Source of the DNA: Actinomycetota bacterium
Lineage (GTDB): Bacteria; Actinomycetota; Acidimicrobiia; IMCC26256; PALSA-610
Length of the DNA: 35,513 nt
Assembly (NCBI GenBank): GCA_005772765.1
Contig: SXIR01000086.1
Coordinates: 1-35,513 of the forward strand
Direction of reading: 5' to 3'
The translations under genes and the position numbers were made by a program. The notes below the pieces were generated by a model that did not search any database, was not told the origin of the DNA, and worked only from the letters and a program-made list of their open reading frames with translations. Each line of letters opens with the position of its first letter. The stretch's first letter is position 1. Below, one piece after another: positions 1 through 7,658 of the stretch.

Positions 1-141
1 ACGGTCGGCGATGTCGTCGAAACTCGCGCCCGCTCGGCGCATCGCGATTGCCTCGCGTTCGCGTTCGGCCCGGGCGATCGCAGCGGGCGAAGTTGCCCCT
101 CGACGCTTCGTCGTCACTTCGTTGGGCGGTTCGGTTCCCAT
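1..141 (-). CDS. Small HTH-like protein (5' part only, runs off the left edge)
   Basis: Forty-seven codons are visible on the minus strand, from an ATG at 141 to the window edge. The start has a GGAGAG ribosome-binding site about 8 nt upstream. The N-terminus is short and charged, then comes an Ala/Arg/Glu-rich helix (around residues 20-35) followed by RRAGASFDDIADR, which resembles the first helices of a helix-turn-helix of the 'GxSxxxIA' kind seen in small actinobacterial and phage DNA-binding proteins. The recognition helix lies outside the window, so DNA binding is an inference. A LexA-type box lies about 200 bp upstream and could control it, but the distance is long. It could equally be a small terminase-like or resolvase-like fragment. 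Confidence 0.6.
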   Translation of the reverse strand, partial: MGTEPPNEVTTKRRGATSPAAIARAEREREAIAMRRAGASFDDIADR

Positions 142-627
142 CGGGACACTCTCCAAAAAGAAGAACGCGCCGGCGTTGTCATGGACTGTCCCAGAATCGG
201 GACCCAGACGACACCGGCGCGCATTGGCGCACAATGATTGGCGGTTTTGAAACAGCGTAACGACTAACGGCGCGGCTCTGGTGCCACCCCCGGCTCGCGG
301 TTCAGGCGCGTCGCCTCTCGCTGGAGATTAAGGGACTAACGAACACATGTTCGTGTCCTGGGGAGTCTGCTGAGGAGTCCGTGTCCTGGCTATATGTGTC
401 CCCAAAGGTTCGGTCACGTCGATGGATTCACGCGTTCCAAAAACAGGGCCATCCGTTCCGGGCGGGCGCCGCGCGTCTTTCCCACAGGGTTTTCGACAAC
501 CCCCACGAGGGCTACGAGGGCCTATGGCACCATCGGAACGCGTCCACAACCCTGTCTGTGTCCGGGTCGCGTCGGGCAGGTTAGGCGGCGGCGTCGTGGC
601 GGCGGATCTGCCGCGTGGTTCGTGGTG
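142..627. other. Gene-poor intergenic stretch
   Basis: About 490 bp without a convincing gene. It holds the LexA-type box at 340-353 and two direct copies of GTGTCCTGG (354-362 and 381-389). A possible 67-codon reading frame runs from a GTG at 381 to 584, preceded by GAGGAG only 3 nt away. Its third-position GC is mixed, unlike the strongly GC-ending real genes nearby, so I do not call it a gene. No tRNA-like fold was found by eye. Confidence 0.5.
340..353. promoter_or_regulatory. LexA/SOS-type box
   Basis: The sequence CGAACACATGTTCG fits the Gram-positive/actinobacterial SOS operator CGAAC-RNRY-GTTCG at every position. The dyad extends one more base pair each side (ACGAACA-CA-TGTTCGT, 7-bp arms). 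Candidate targets are the HTH-like gene starting at 141 on the minus strand and a possible small reading frame at 381-584 on the plus strand. The match is seen directly; LexA control is inferred. Confidence 0.55.
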
Positions 628-2607
628 TCAGGAGACCGCGGGCGTGGGACGTTCGGTGAGGAGGCCGAGCGTGTCGATGAACTCGTCGAGCGGCATGGCC
701 TTGCCGTAGAGCCAGCCCTGTGCCCGTGCGCATCCGAGCTCGCGGACGACGGCTTCTTGGTCGGCTCGCTCCACACCTTCCGCGACGACTTCGAGTCCGA
801 TGCGGCGTGCGATCTCGGTGACGCCCGTGACGATGGCAGCGTCGATCGGATCGTCGGTCAGGTCGCGCACGAAGGTGCGGTCGATCTTCACCTCGTCGAT
901 CGGCAGGTCTCGCAACAACGACAGCGACGAGTGGCCGGTACCGAAGTCATCGAGCGCGACCCGCACGCCGAGTTCGCGCGCCGCAGTGAGCTCTCGACGC
1001 GCGGCCTCGAGGTCGTACAGCACGCCGGTCTCGGTGATCTCGATCCCGAAACCGTGGGGGTCGCATCCGGTTCCCTGCATGTAGACGGCGAGTCGTTCGG
1101 TCTGGTTGCCGCGAGCGAGCATTCCGGGGGAGACGTTGCTCCACACGCGAAAACGCGGGTCGACTCCGAGTTCGGCGAGCCGCACCCGGGCACGCACCGA
1201 CGCGGCAGCGATCGTCGTGTCGACCCGGAACATCAATCCGACCATCTCGGCGAGGGGCAAGAACTCGTCGGGGGGAATGACGCCGCGTTCGGGGTCGACC
1301 CAACGCGCCAGAGCCTCGGCGCCGATCACGGCCCCGGTCTGGAGATCGATCTGCGGCTGGAACCACGGCACGACATGACCGAGGTCGAGCGCGTTGCGGA
1401 GCGCGATCTCCGTGTCGACAACGTGTTGCGCGCGGCTGCGGAGATCGACGTCGAAGACTTCGACGCGGTCACGCCCGCTTTGTTTTGCGCGGTATTGCGC
1501 CGCGTCTGCATGCTGGAGCAGGTCGTTGGCTGATTCCGACTTGTCATCGGTTGTTGCGACGCCAATGCTGATCGTGACTTGCACTCGCCGGTGTACGAGT
1601 TCGAGGGGTTCGTTCACCGCGACCCGAACGCGCTCGGCGATGGCCACGGCTTCGTACGGGTCGGCGAGCGTCGGGAGGGCGACGACGAACTCGTCGCCGC
1701 CGAGCCGACCCAGCACGTCGCCGGGTCGCAATACGGCTTCGACGCGCTGTGCAATCGCAATCAGCAGCTCGTCGCCCGCAGCGTGACCCAGCGAGTCGTT
1801 GATCAGTTTGAACCGGTCGATGTCGAAGAAGAGCACGCCCACGATGCTGCGGTGACGCCCCGACGAGGCGACGGCGCGATCGAGGGATTCGAGGAACGCG
1901 GTGCGGTTGGCGAGGCCGGTCAGACTGTCGCGCAACGCCTGTTCGGTGAGTTGCTGATTCGCTTCGACGAGGCGCGCGTTCGTGACGGCGGCTTGCGCTT
2001 GTTCGGCGGTGAGGTTCGCAATCAAGTCACCGTTGGTGTGCTTCAACTCGATCTCGCTCACGACCACCTTGTTGACATCGTGGTGCAACATGATCACGAC
2101 GCCGAGGTAGATCGGAAACGCGAACCCGAGCAGGTGGGTCGTCTGATCGCTGCTGTTGAGATAGACGAACGTCATCACCCCCAGGAGCGGAACCTGCGTC
2201 GCGAAGAAGTAGCGGCGATGCGACGCCGCGGAGACGATCTGGGTCGCCGAGACGCCGCACACGAACAACGCGATGATCGCCCGCATGTCGACATGGTCCG
2301 CGCCCGGGAAGCCGACAATCGCCAGCATCGGCCACGAGAACCCGACGAGCAGCCCGTACACGGTGGTCGGCCACCATCGGTGCACTTCGCGCCGGCGTTG
2401 CTCACGACGGAACTGCAAGGTGGTCAGGATCCCGAACGCGTTGGTCAAGGTGACCGCGCCGACCAGGGCAATTCGGGCTCGCAGCGGTGCGGCGTCACCG
2501 AGAATCAGGATCAACAAGATGGCAGCAGGCGGGCCGAGTGGCGCAGATCGCAGGATGGCGCGGTTCGCCTGATCCAGACATTCTGCTTGCACTCGCGCCG
2601 ACGCCAC
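628..2607 (-). CDS. Membrane-bound GGDEF-EAL cyclic-di-GMP enzyme
   Basis: 659 residues. The N-terminal ~175 residues contain about five or six hydrophobic segments (around 25-37, 45-63, 83-100, 108-128, 138-150, 158-174), not a recognised sensor. A short coiled stretch (180-225) leads to a GGDEF domain with an intact GGDEF at 303-307 and an RxxD inhibitory site (R294-D297) five residues before it. The EAL domain has EAL 431-433, N491, E523, the DDFG pair D553/D554, K574 and E610, so the phosphodiesterase residues look complete. Both synthesis and breakdown of cyclic-di-GMP are therefore possible, and which dominates cannot be read from sequence. The start is a GTG with no clear ribosome-binding site, so the true start may differ by a few codons. 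Confidence 0.93.
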   Translation of the reverse strand: MASARVQAECLDQANRAILRSAPLGPPAAILLILILGDAAPLRARIALVGAVTLTNAFGILTTLQFRREQRRREVHRWWPTTVYGLLVGFSWPMLAIVGFPGADHVDMRAIIALFVCGVSATQIVSAASHRRYFFATQVPLLGVMTFVYLNSSDQTTHLLGFAFPIYLGVVIMLHHDVNKVVVSEIELKHTNGDLIANLTAEQAQAAVTNARLVEANQQLTEQALRDSLTGLANRTAFLESLDRAVASSGRHRSIVGVLFFDIDRFKLINDSLGHAAGDELLIAIAQRVEAVLRPGDVLGRLGGDEFVVALPTLADPYEAVAIAERVRVAVNEPLELVHRRVQVTISIGVATTDDKSESANDLLQHADAAQYRAKQSGRDRVEVFDVDLRSRAQHVVDTEIALRNALDLGHVVPWFQPQIDLQTGAVIGAEALARWVDPERGVIPPDEFLPLAEMVGLMFRVDTTIAAASVRARVRLAELGVDPRFRVWSNVSPGMLARGNQTERLAVYMQGTGCDPHGFGIEITETGVLYDLEAARRELTAARELGVRVALDDFGTGHSSLSLLRDLPIDEVKIDRTFVRDLTDDPIDAAIVTGVTEIARRIGLEVVAEGVERADQEAVVRELGCARAQGWLYGKAMPLDEFIDTLGLLTERPTPAVS

Positions 2608-2726
2608 GGAGAAGTGTCGGCGGGTCGTGCCCCGGGCCTGAGACCTAGTCGGGCGGTAGTTCGGGCCACGCCGCCCCGGCGGAGGCCGGTTGGGGTCGGC
2701 CGCTCGGGCCGCCTCGGAGGGCGGGG

Positions 2727-3062
2727 TCAGGATTCCAGGCGGGGAGTGCCGTAGATCGCCAACCGCTCGATTCGTCCGTTACGGGTTTCGAAGATGTCGC
2801 ACACCGACATCTGGCCGATGGTGGTGAACAGGTCGATCTCGACGGCAACTCGATCGCCATCGACGATGAAGGGGCCCAGCATCGGTTCCGGTTCGATCAG
2901 AAACGCCTGCGTTTCGTACCAGGTCGCGATCGCGTTGGCGCCGACGTAGGTGACGCCGCCGCTGACGAGCACGCCGTCGTCGGCAAACAACTCGCGCAAA
3001 CGACTGGCGTCGCGGGCGCGGATTGCATCGAAGTAGCTCTCGGCGACTGCTTCGGCAGACAT
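2727..3062 (-). CDS. SnoaL-like / NTF2-fold small protein
   Basis: 111 residues starting MSAEAV. The pattern is that of the SnoaL-like (NTF2) cone fold: an N-terminal helix pair with FDAIRARDASRLRELFADDGV, then beta strands ending in IERLAIYGTPRLE. Members are small hydratases, isomerases, or orphan ligand-binding proteins, and nothing here fixes a substrate. The ATG at 3062 was chosen because the alignable fold begins there; upstream in-frame sequence is low-complexity and overlaps the divergent promoter of the next gene. The 119-nt gap between its stop and the GGDEF-EAL start is very GC-rich with short inverted repeats such as CCGCC/GGCGG, possibly a weak terminator. Confidence 0.8.
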   Translation of the reverse strand: MSAEAVAESYFDAIRARDASRLRELFADDGVLVSGGVTYVGANAIATWYETQAFLIEPEPMLGPFIVDGDRVAVEIDLFTTIGQMSVCDIFETRNGRIERLAIYGTPRLES

Positions 3063-3135
3063 CGATGCGGAACCTATCGCGGGCAGGACTGCAACGAAAC
3101 CGGCGGGTGATCGGAAGACTGCCGGTGACGCAGGG

Positions 3136-3163
3136 TTGCGCAGTCGCGAACCGACGGTACGAT
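3136..3163 (+). promoter_or_regulatory. Putative promoter of the heme-binding barrel gene
   Basis: TTGCGC (3136-3141) and TACGAT (3158-3163) are separated by 16 nt. Transcription would start near 3170, giving a ~45-nt leader that contains a small GGGAG/CTCCC hairpin (about 3175-3193) just ahead of the GAGGAG ribosome-binding site. Confidence 0.4.
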
Positions 3164-3214
3164 CCGATCCGACGGGGAGGTGCTGAATCTCCCGAAACGA
3201 GAGGAGTAGTGGCG

Positions 3215-3769
3215 ATGTCGAACGCAGCATGGGGTCCACTCGCAGCGTTGATTGGTGAGTGGGAAGGCGAAGGCGGACTCGACACCGCGTTCTCACACTC
3301 GAAGGAGAAGGTGCTCCAGACGCCGTATCTCGAGAAAGTCTCGATGAAGCCGTTCGGTCCGGTCGACAATGGCAGTCAGCACCTCTATGGCCTCGACTAC
3401 AAGACCGCGATGTGGCGCGACGACGAAGAGAACCCGTTTCACACCGAGGTTGGATACTGGCTATGGGACGGCGCGACCGGCGAGGTGTTGCGCGGATTCG
3501 TCGTGCCGCGCGGCATCACCGTGCTCGCGGGCGGCACCGCGGCGAGCGACGCGACCGACTACACCCTGCGCGCCGAACTTGGCGGGAGTCAGTACTCGAT
3601 CAGCGAGAACCAGTACCTCACCAAGCACGCAAGCACTGTGAGCTACACGGTGACGATCGCGATTGGTGACGGAACCTGGTCGTACGACGAGACCACGATG
3701 CTCAAGATGGACGAGTTTCCCGAGCCGTTCGCGCACACCGACCACAACACGCTGCGCCGGGTCGGCTGA
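3215..3769 (+). CDS. Heme-binding beta-barrel (nitrobindin/FABP-like, DUF1794-type) protein
   Basis: 184 residues, ATG with GAGAGGAG upstream (8-nt spacing); an in-frame GTG two codons earlier is too close to that site. The N-terminal LIGEWEGEGG matches the G-x-W-x-G-x-G signature of the nitrobindin / FABP-like family, followed by alternating beta strands throughout. Known family members bind heme b in a ten-stranded barrel and isomerise peroxynitrite or bind NO; heme ligation here is inferred from family only. There is no signal peptide, so it is cytoplasmic. Its stop is immediately adjacent (0 nt) to the stop of the convergent PhyH gene. Confidence 0.75.
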   Translation: MSNAAWGPLAALIGEWEGEGGLDTAFSHSKEKVLQTPYLEKVSMKPFGPVDNGSQHLYGLDYKTAMWRDDEENPFHTEVGYWLWDGATGEVLRGFVVPRGITVLAGGTAASDATDYTLRAELGGSQYSISENQYLTKHASTVSYTVTIAIGDGTWSYDETTMLKMDEFPEPFAHTDHNTLRRVG

Positions 3770-4573
3770 TCAGGTCGGTGGCCACAACCGAGGGTTGAGC
3801 GGGCCGGCTGCCCGCCGACCGGGTTCGATGCCGTCGAGCCACAAGCGTTGATCCCACTGCATCGTCGGTGCGATGGCCGAGACATTGGTGCCATCCGCGA
3901 ACCAGATCACCGTCATCACGCTGCGCAACGTCGCGGTGTCGTTTGCCGGCGCACGGTGCAGGGTCCAACCCGAATGGAAGGTTGCATCACCGGCACGCAA
4001 CACCCCGTGTGTCTCGACATCGAACCCCATGCGGCCGACGATCTCGGCGAATCCCGCTTCGGACTCGTCACCGATCACCCACGGGCCGAGTTCGCCATGA
4101 CGGTGGGAACCGCTTGCGAAGCTCATCGTTCCGACGGCGTCGGAAACGTCGACGAGTGGCATCCACATGGTGATGGTGCGGTCGGTATCGAGCGGCCAAT
4201 AGCGCTGGTCTTGGTGCCATGGCGTCAATCCACCGCCAGGCTCTTTGCACAACGCCTGATCGTGGTAGAGCCGAACGCCGTCGACCCCGAGTAGTTCGGC
4301 CGCGACCTGCGCGAATCTCGGAGCGAAGACGAACTCGCGCACCAACTCGTCGCGTTGCCAGAGGTTCATCACCTGGATGAACGCCTTGCTGTACGTGTCG
4401 CGTTGTTCGATCGGCGGCAGGTGTTCGTTCCACTGAGCCACCGCGGCCTCGATCGCAACGCGATACGGCTCGATCGTGTCGGCGTCGAGCAGACCGCGAA
4501 CGACGGTGTGACCCTTGGCCTCGAACTCGTTGATACAGCTGGGATCGAGCGCGAACGGGAGCGCGAAGGTCAC
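3770..4573 (-). CDS. Phytanoyl-CoA dioxygenase (PhyH) family Fe(II)/2-oxoglutarate oxygenase
   Basis: 267 residues from a GTG at 4573. The double-stranded beta-helix iron site is complete: H120-x-D122 in the segment TPWHQDQRYW, H206 in SGWTLHRAP, and the 2-oxoglutarate-binding Arg 11 residues later (R217). Family members hydroxylate acyl-CoAs, small metabolites or natural-product scaffolds; the substrate is not predictable here. The gene starts 14 nt after the cupredoxin stop without a good ribosome-binding site, so translation may be coupled to that gene. No upstream ATG in frame fits better. Confidence 0.87.
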   Translation of the reverse strand: MTFALPFALDPSCINEFEAKGHTVVRGLLDADTIEPYRVAIEAAVAQWNEHLPPIEQRDTYSKAFIQVMNLWQRDELVREFVFAPRFAQVAAELLGVDGVRLYHDQALCKEPGGGLTPWHQDQRYWPLDTDRTITMWMPLVDVSDAVGTMSFASGSHRHGELGPWVIGDESEAGFAEIVGRMGFDVETHGVLRAGDATFHSGWTLHRAPANDTATLRSVMTVIWFADGTNVSAIAPTMQWDQRLWLDGIEPGRRAAGPLNPRLWPPT

Positions 4574-4587
4574 GAGTCGGCCGTCGA

Positions 4588-4983
4588 TCAGGCGACGGTG
4601 AGCGAGCCCGTCATCGTCGAGTGGATCTCGCAGTGCACCTCGTAGGTGCCGGCGGGGATCTCGGCGGTCGTCGACGCGTTTGCGTCGACCGCGATGTCGA
4701 ACGACCCTGCGTCGTCGGTGAGGGTGTGGGGCGCCGCGTCGTTGTTCTGAATCGCGACCGAACCGGCCGGGACGGAGGCGGGGATCGCGAACTCGAAGTC
4801 CTCGATCGTGATCGCTGCGTCGTCGGGGTCGGTGTTCGTCGGCGCGGGGTCGTTCGCGTCGGAGTCCGCGCTGGTCGGGTTGGTCGGGTTGGTCGTGTCG
4901 TCGGAGTCGTCGCCCCCGCACGCAACCACCGTGAGGCAGGTAGTGGCAACGAGCGCGGCGAGGCGAAGTCGGCGTGATGTCAT
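4588..4983 (-). CDS. Cupredoxin-domain lipoprotein
   Basis: 131 residues from the ATG at 4983. The signal sequence is a lipoprotein type: basic SRRLRL, a hydrophobic core and the lipobox VVAC with C22 as the acylated residue. A Thr/Asp/Asn/Pro-rich linker (about 23-58) leads to a single cupredoxin domain with type-1 copper ligands H86, C118, H121 and M124 (CxxHxxM). It is likely an extracytoplasmic electron carrier or copper-binding protein. A GTG at 5028 with a better ribosome-binding site (GGAGGA) would add 15 residues, giving an unusually long n-region; the ATG has only AGGA. It is followed at 14 nt by the PhyH gene, so the two form a likely operon. Confidence 0.85.
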   Translation of the reverse strand: MTSRRLRLAALVATTCLTVVACGGDDSDDTTNPTNPTSADSDANDPAPTNTDPDDAAITIEDFEFAIPASVPAGSVAIQNNDAAPHTLTDDAGSFDIAVDANASTTAEIPAGTYEVHCEIHSTMTGSLTVA

Positions 4984-5107
4984 GCCGATGATCCTACGAC
5001 GTTCGTTGCTTCCGCCACTCTTTTCCACGATCGTTTCCTCCGCGGTGTCGCCGCATCGCGGGCGATGCGTCTCGCACGAACCCATCGTGCGGTCGGGCGA
5101 TGTGGGG

Positions 5108-5566
5108 TCAGAGTTGGAGTGGGGCGGCGGGGCGCATGACGAGGGTGGGGTCGGCGCGCCAGTCGACGCCGGGGACATCGACGTACAACTCGATCTCGTT
5201 GCCGTCGGGGTCTTCGAGATACACGCTGTGCGACACGTGGTGGTCGGCGGTGCCGACGATCTTCACGCCGTGGTCGCGCAGGTGCACGATCGCGTCGCGC
5301 AGCGTCTGGTCGTCGTCGCCGACCTTCAGACCGATGTGGTACATGCCAACACGCCGACCGCTTGGAAGCGACGCCGCGTTCGTGCCGACTTCGATCAAGA
5401 GGAGTTCGTGGTGCGTGCGCCCGGCGCTGAACGCGGCCGCTGGGAATCCGGTCGGTGCGTCGTCGCTACGAATCTCGGGAAAGCCGAGGACCTCGCCGTA
5501 GAACGCGCGTGACCGTTGGAGATCGCGCACATACAGCACGACATGGCCAAGTTCTTGAATCTGCAT
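5108..5566 (-). CDS. VOC (glyoxalase/extradiol dioxygenase-like) protein
   Basis: 152 residues, ATG at 5566 with AAAGGAG seven nt upstream, which fixes the start. The vicinal-oxygen-chelate fold is clear: GHVVLYVRDLQRSRAFYGEVLGF opens the first beta-alpha-beta-beta-beta unit and EDPDGNEIELYVD closes the second. Candidate metal ligands are H8, the His in MYHIGL and the Glu in IELYVD. This matches catechol-2,3-dioxygenase-like or glyoxalase-like members. The set of ligands suggests a working metal site, but the substrate is unknown. A strong hairpin separates it from the upstream yceI. Confidence 0.85.
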   Translation of the reverse strand: MQIQELGHVVLYVRDLQRSRAFYGEVLGFPEIRSDDAPTGFPAAAFSAGRTHHELLLIEVGTNAASLPSGRRVGMYHIGLKVGDDDQTLRDAIVHLRDHGVKIVGTADHHVSHSVYLEDPDGNEIELYVDVPGVDWRADPTLVMRPAAPLQL

Positions 5567-5585
5567 CGAGGCTCCTTTGCGAGTG

Positions 5586-5623
5586 GCGGAGGTGGCCGAC
5601 CGGGGGAGTTCGGCCACCTCCGC
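5586..5623 (-). terminator. Strong intergenic hairpin between yceI and the VOC gene
   Basis: A perfect 14-bp inverted repeat (GCGGAGGTGGCCGA and its complement) surrounds a 10-nt loop. It lies downstream of the yceI stop and upstream of the VOC start, both on the minus strand. There is no U-tract, which is common for terminators in GC-rich actinobacteria. Confidence 0.6.
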
Positions 5624-5646
5624 AGCATCGCACGCCGTCGGGGACT

Positions 5647-6216
5647 TCAGGCGGCCTGGCGGATCGCCTCGATTTCGAGTGTGATCGTGACCTTGTCGCC
5701 GACGACGACGCCGCCTCCGTCGACCGGAAGATTCCAGTCGACACCGAAGTCCTTACGATTGATGGTGGTCTCGGCGGAGAGTCCGAGTCGCGTGCCGCCC
5801 CACGGATCGGGGGTGACGCCGTGGAACTCGAGGTCGAACTCCACCGAACGGGTGACGCCACGGATGGCCAGGTCGGCGGTCAGCGCGAATGTCCGGGCGC
5901 CGGTTGCGCGCAGGCCGGTGGAGCGCAGGGTCCAGGTTGGGTGCTGCTCGATGGCGAAGAAGTCGCTCGTGCGGAGGTGCTCGTCGCGAGCAGCGTCTCG
6001 GGTGCGCACGCTCGCGGCGTCGACGGTGGCGTCGACCGAACTGGCGAGTGCATCGTCCGCAATGGTGATGGTGCCCGCGAAGTCGGTGAATTCGCCGCGG
6101 ACCTTGCTCACCACGAGGTGGCGGACGCTGAACCCAACGTGGCTGTGCGCGGGGTCGATGGTCCAGATGCCGGTGGTGAGTCCGAGGTCGTGGGAGTGGG
6201 CGGTCGTGGTGGTCAT
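5647..6216 (-). CDS. YceI-family lipocalin-like protein
   Basis: 189 residues, ATG at 6216 with GAGGAG six nt upstream. The sequence opens with GIWTIDPAHSHVGFSVRHL, the YceI signature, and runs through the barrel strands to VGDKVTITLEIEAIR. YceI proteins bind long-chain isoprenoids or fatty-acid amides in an extended lipocalin barrel and several respond to stress or acid. There is no signal peptide, so this is the cytoplasmic actinobacterial type. The gene is divergent from a MarR regulator with interlocked promoters and an operator-like palindrome over its own start site, which makes repression by that MarR likely. Confidence 0.92.
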   Translation of the reverse strand: MTTTTAHSHDLGLTTGIWTIDPAHSHVGFSVRHLVVSKVRGEFTDFAGTITIADDALASSVDATVDAASVRTRDAARDEHLRTSDFFAIEQHPTWTLRSTGLRATGARTFALTADLAIRGVTRSVEFDLEFHGVTPDPWGGTRLGLSAETTINRKDFGVDWNLPVDGGGVVVGDKVTITLEIEAIRQAA

Positions 6217-6232
6217 AGCTGCTCCTCGAAGG

Positions 6233-6250
6233 TAGTTGAACTTTGAACTA
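6233..6250. promoter_or_regulatory. Candidate MarR operator
   Basis: TAGTTGAACTTTGAACTA is an 18-bp imperfect palindrome in which seven of nine base pairs match. It sits just downstream of the yceI -10 box and covers the expected start point, so a bound dimer would block yceI transcription. The size and AT-richness suit a MarR-family dimer. Confidence 0.5.
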
Positions 6251-6256
6251 TTGAGC

Positions 6257-6284
6257 ACTGTACCACTGATGATTGAAGTGTCAA
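6257..6284 (-). promoter_or_regulatory. yceI promoter
   Basis: On the minus strand, TTGACA (6284-6279) and TACAGT (6262-6257) are spaced by 16 nt. The predicted start falls near 6250, inside the palindrome. The -35 is a perfect consensus. Confidence 0.6.
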
Positions 6285-6300
6285 CCAATTTCACTACACT
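6273..6300 (+). promoter_or_regulatory. marR promoter, leaderless
   Basis: TTGAAG (6273-6278) and TACACT (6295-6300) are spaced by 16 nt. The -10 ends 6 nt before the MarR ATG, which predicts a leaderless mRNA and fits the absence of a ribosome-binding site. Its -35 lies inside the spacer of the yceI promoter and vice versa. Confidence 0.5.
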
Positions 6301-6306
6301 GGACCG

Positions 6307-6744
6307 ATGACCAGGTGGTTGACCCCCGACGAGCAACGATCATGGCGAGCCTTCCTCGAAGCCCATCGCCAGGTGTTTGCGCAGTTGGAACGGCAGTTGG
6401 CCGCCGATCACGACCTCGTGCACGGTGACTATGAGATCCTCGTCCGCCTGTCGGAGGCCGCCGACCGACAACTGCGCATGAGTGAGTTGGCCGAAGCAAC
6501 CTTGTCGTCGCGTTCGCGCCTGTCGCACGCGGTCGCCCGCTTGGAGGGCCTCGGCTGGGTGCGGCGCGAGGCGTGCCCCGACGATCGGCGCGGCGCCTAC
6601 GCCGTCCTCACCGATGGCGGCCATGCGGCGCTCGCCCGCATGGCGCCGGGCCATGTCGACGCCGTGCGCGCCGCCCTCGTCGATCGCCTCAGCGCCGACG
6701 ACTTTGCGGACCTCGGTCGAATCTGCGCCCAACTGCTCGATTGA
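6307..6744 (+). CDS. MarR-family transcriptional regulator
   Basis: 145 residues, the normal MarR size. The winged HTH covers roughly residues 45-110: LRMSELAEATLSSRSRLSHAV holds the recognition helix and CPDDRRGAYAVLTDGGHAAL the wing with the family-typical DDRR. N- and C-terminal helices form the dimer interface. It is transcribed divergently from yceI and probably regulates it and itself through the shared 90-bp gap. The ligand is unknown. Confidence 0.92.
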   Translation: MTRWLTPDEQRSWRAFLEAHRQVFAQLERQLAADHDLVHGDYEILVRLSEAADRQLRMSELAEATLSSRSRLSHAVARLEGLGWVRREACPDDRRGAYAVLTDGGHAALARMAPGHVDAVRAALVDRLSADDFADLGRICAQLLD

Positions 6745-6755
6745 TCGCGAACTCG

Positions 6756-7583
6756 TCAGCCGTCGTAGAAGTACGGGGCGTGGAGACCCACCAACGTGCG
6801 TGCACGAGGGCCATTCATGTCGGCACGCTCGATTGCCGCCGCACTGAGTTGGTTGACCTCGTCGGTCGTCACGATCCGTTGGGCAAGATCGCGTCGCCCG
6901 TAGTGGCACTGTAGGAAGAGCCGACCGCGGCCGTTGTCGGCCGGTCGGCCTCGGTGCCAGAGATCGGATGCGAACAAGATGACGTCGCCGGCATCGGCGG
7001 TCACCGCGATCGGACCGCGGCCTTCGTAGCCGAAGTCGGGGCTGTCGACGCGGTCGTAATCGGGCAACCGGCCAGAGCGATGCGAACCGGGCACGACCTC
7101 GGTGGGCCCGTCGCGTAGGTCGCAATCTCGCAGCATGAGGTGGGCTCCGACTGCGAAGATCGGGTAGGGGATTCGTTCGTCCCAGGGAACGTCCCGCGGG
7201 CGCGGAACGTGCGGTCCGGCGTCGCAGTGCCATGGTCCGCCCGCGAACGTTGGCGGGTTCTTCCACGCGGTGTTCGCGATCACGTGGCAGTCGTCGCCGA
7301 TCAACGGTTCGATGACTTCGAGGATTCGAGGGTGACCGATCGCGGCCTGCGCGTGCGCGCCGTAATTGAGCATCGCGTAGCGAAACTCGTCCTTGTCGGT
7401 CCGGCCGCGCTCGGGTTCGCGTTCTCGAAAGGAGACTTCGATCTCGTCGGCGATCGCAGCGATGTCATCGGGTCCGAACACGGAGCGAATCACGGCGTAC
7501 CCGTCGGCCTCGAGCTGCAGCGACTCGGTGGGCGCGCGGTCCGCGGCACGCAGCCCGAGGTTGCCACCCAGTCGCCGAATCAC
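6756..7583 (-). CDS. Second PhyH-family Fe(II)/2-oxoglutarate oxygenase
   Basis: 275 residues if the GTG at 7583 is used; a GTG at 7622 would add 13. Neither has a good ribosome-binding site. The iron site is complete with H119-x-D121 (PWHCDAGPH), H210 (DLWHRGRP) and R221. The segment EADGYAVIRSVF is the usual PhyH opening. It is convergent with marR (11-nt gap) and divergent from the SGNH esterase. Sequence similarity to the first PhyH protein is limited to motifs, so the two are not recent duplicates. The substrate is unknown. Confidence 0.85.
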   Translation of the reverse strand: MIRRLGGNLGLRAADRAPTESLQLEADGYAVIRSVFGPDDIAAIADEIEVSFREREPERGRTDKDEFRYAMLNYGAHAQAAIGHPRILEVIEPLIGDDCHVIANTAWKNPPTFAGGPWHCDAGPHVPRPRDVPWDERIPYPIFAVGAHLMLRDCDLRDGPTEVVPGSHRSGRLPDYDRVDSPDFGYEGRGPIAVTADAGDVILFASDLWHRGRPADNGRGRLFLQCHYGRRDLAQRIVTTDEVNQLSAAAIERADMNGPRARTLVGLHAPYFYDG

Positions 7584-7646
7584 ACCCGCATGCTCGCGTC
7601 CGAACGCGCCCGCCGGCAACACCGATACCGGTGAACCGGACCCGCC

Positions 7647-7652
7647 TAGAGT
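7647..7652 (+). promoter_or_regulatory. -10 box of the SGNH gene (leaderless)
   Basis: TAGAGT ends 6 nt before the ATG at 7659, and there is no ribosome-binding site, so the mRNA probably begins at the start codon. No clear -35 is visible. Confidence 0.45.
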
Positions 7653-7658
7653 CGCTGG

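Noticed and set aside
381-584. 67-codon plus-strand frame near the LexA-type box
   Set aside because: The third-position composition is not coding-like and the ribosome-binding site is only 3 nt from the start; kept only as a possibility in the findings.
142-627. tRNA or small RNA gene in the left intergenic region
   Set aside because: No cloverleaf or T-arm consensus could be drawn by eye; only short repeats were seen.
394-1533. Long plus-strand open frame of about 380 codons
   Set aside because: It runs antisense through the GGDEF-EAL gene, whose motifs are complete; its translation is low-complexity Arg/Asp/His-rich with no motif.
1579-2754. Plus-strand open frame of about 390 codons
   Set aside because: Antisense of the same GGDEF-EAL gene; an effect of GC-rich codons.
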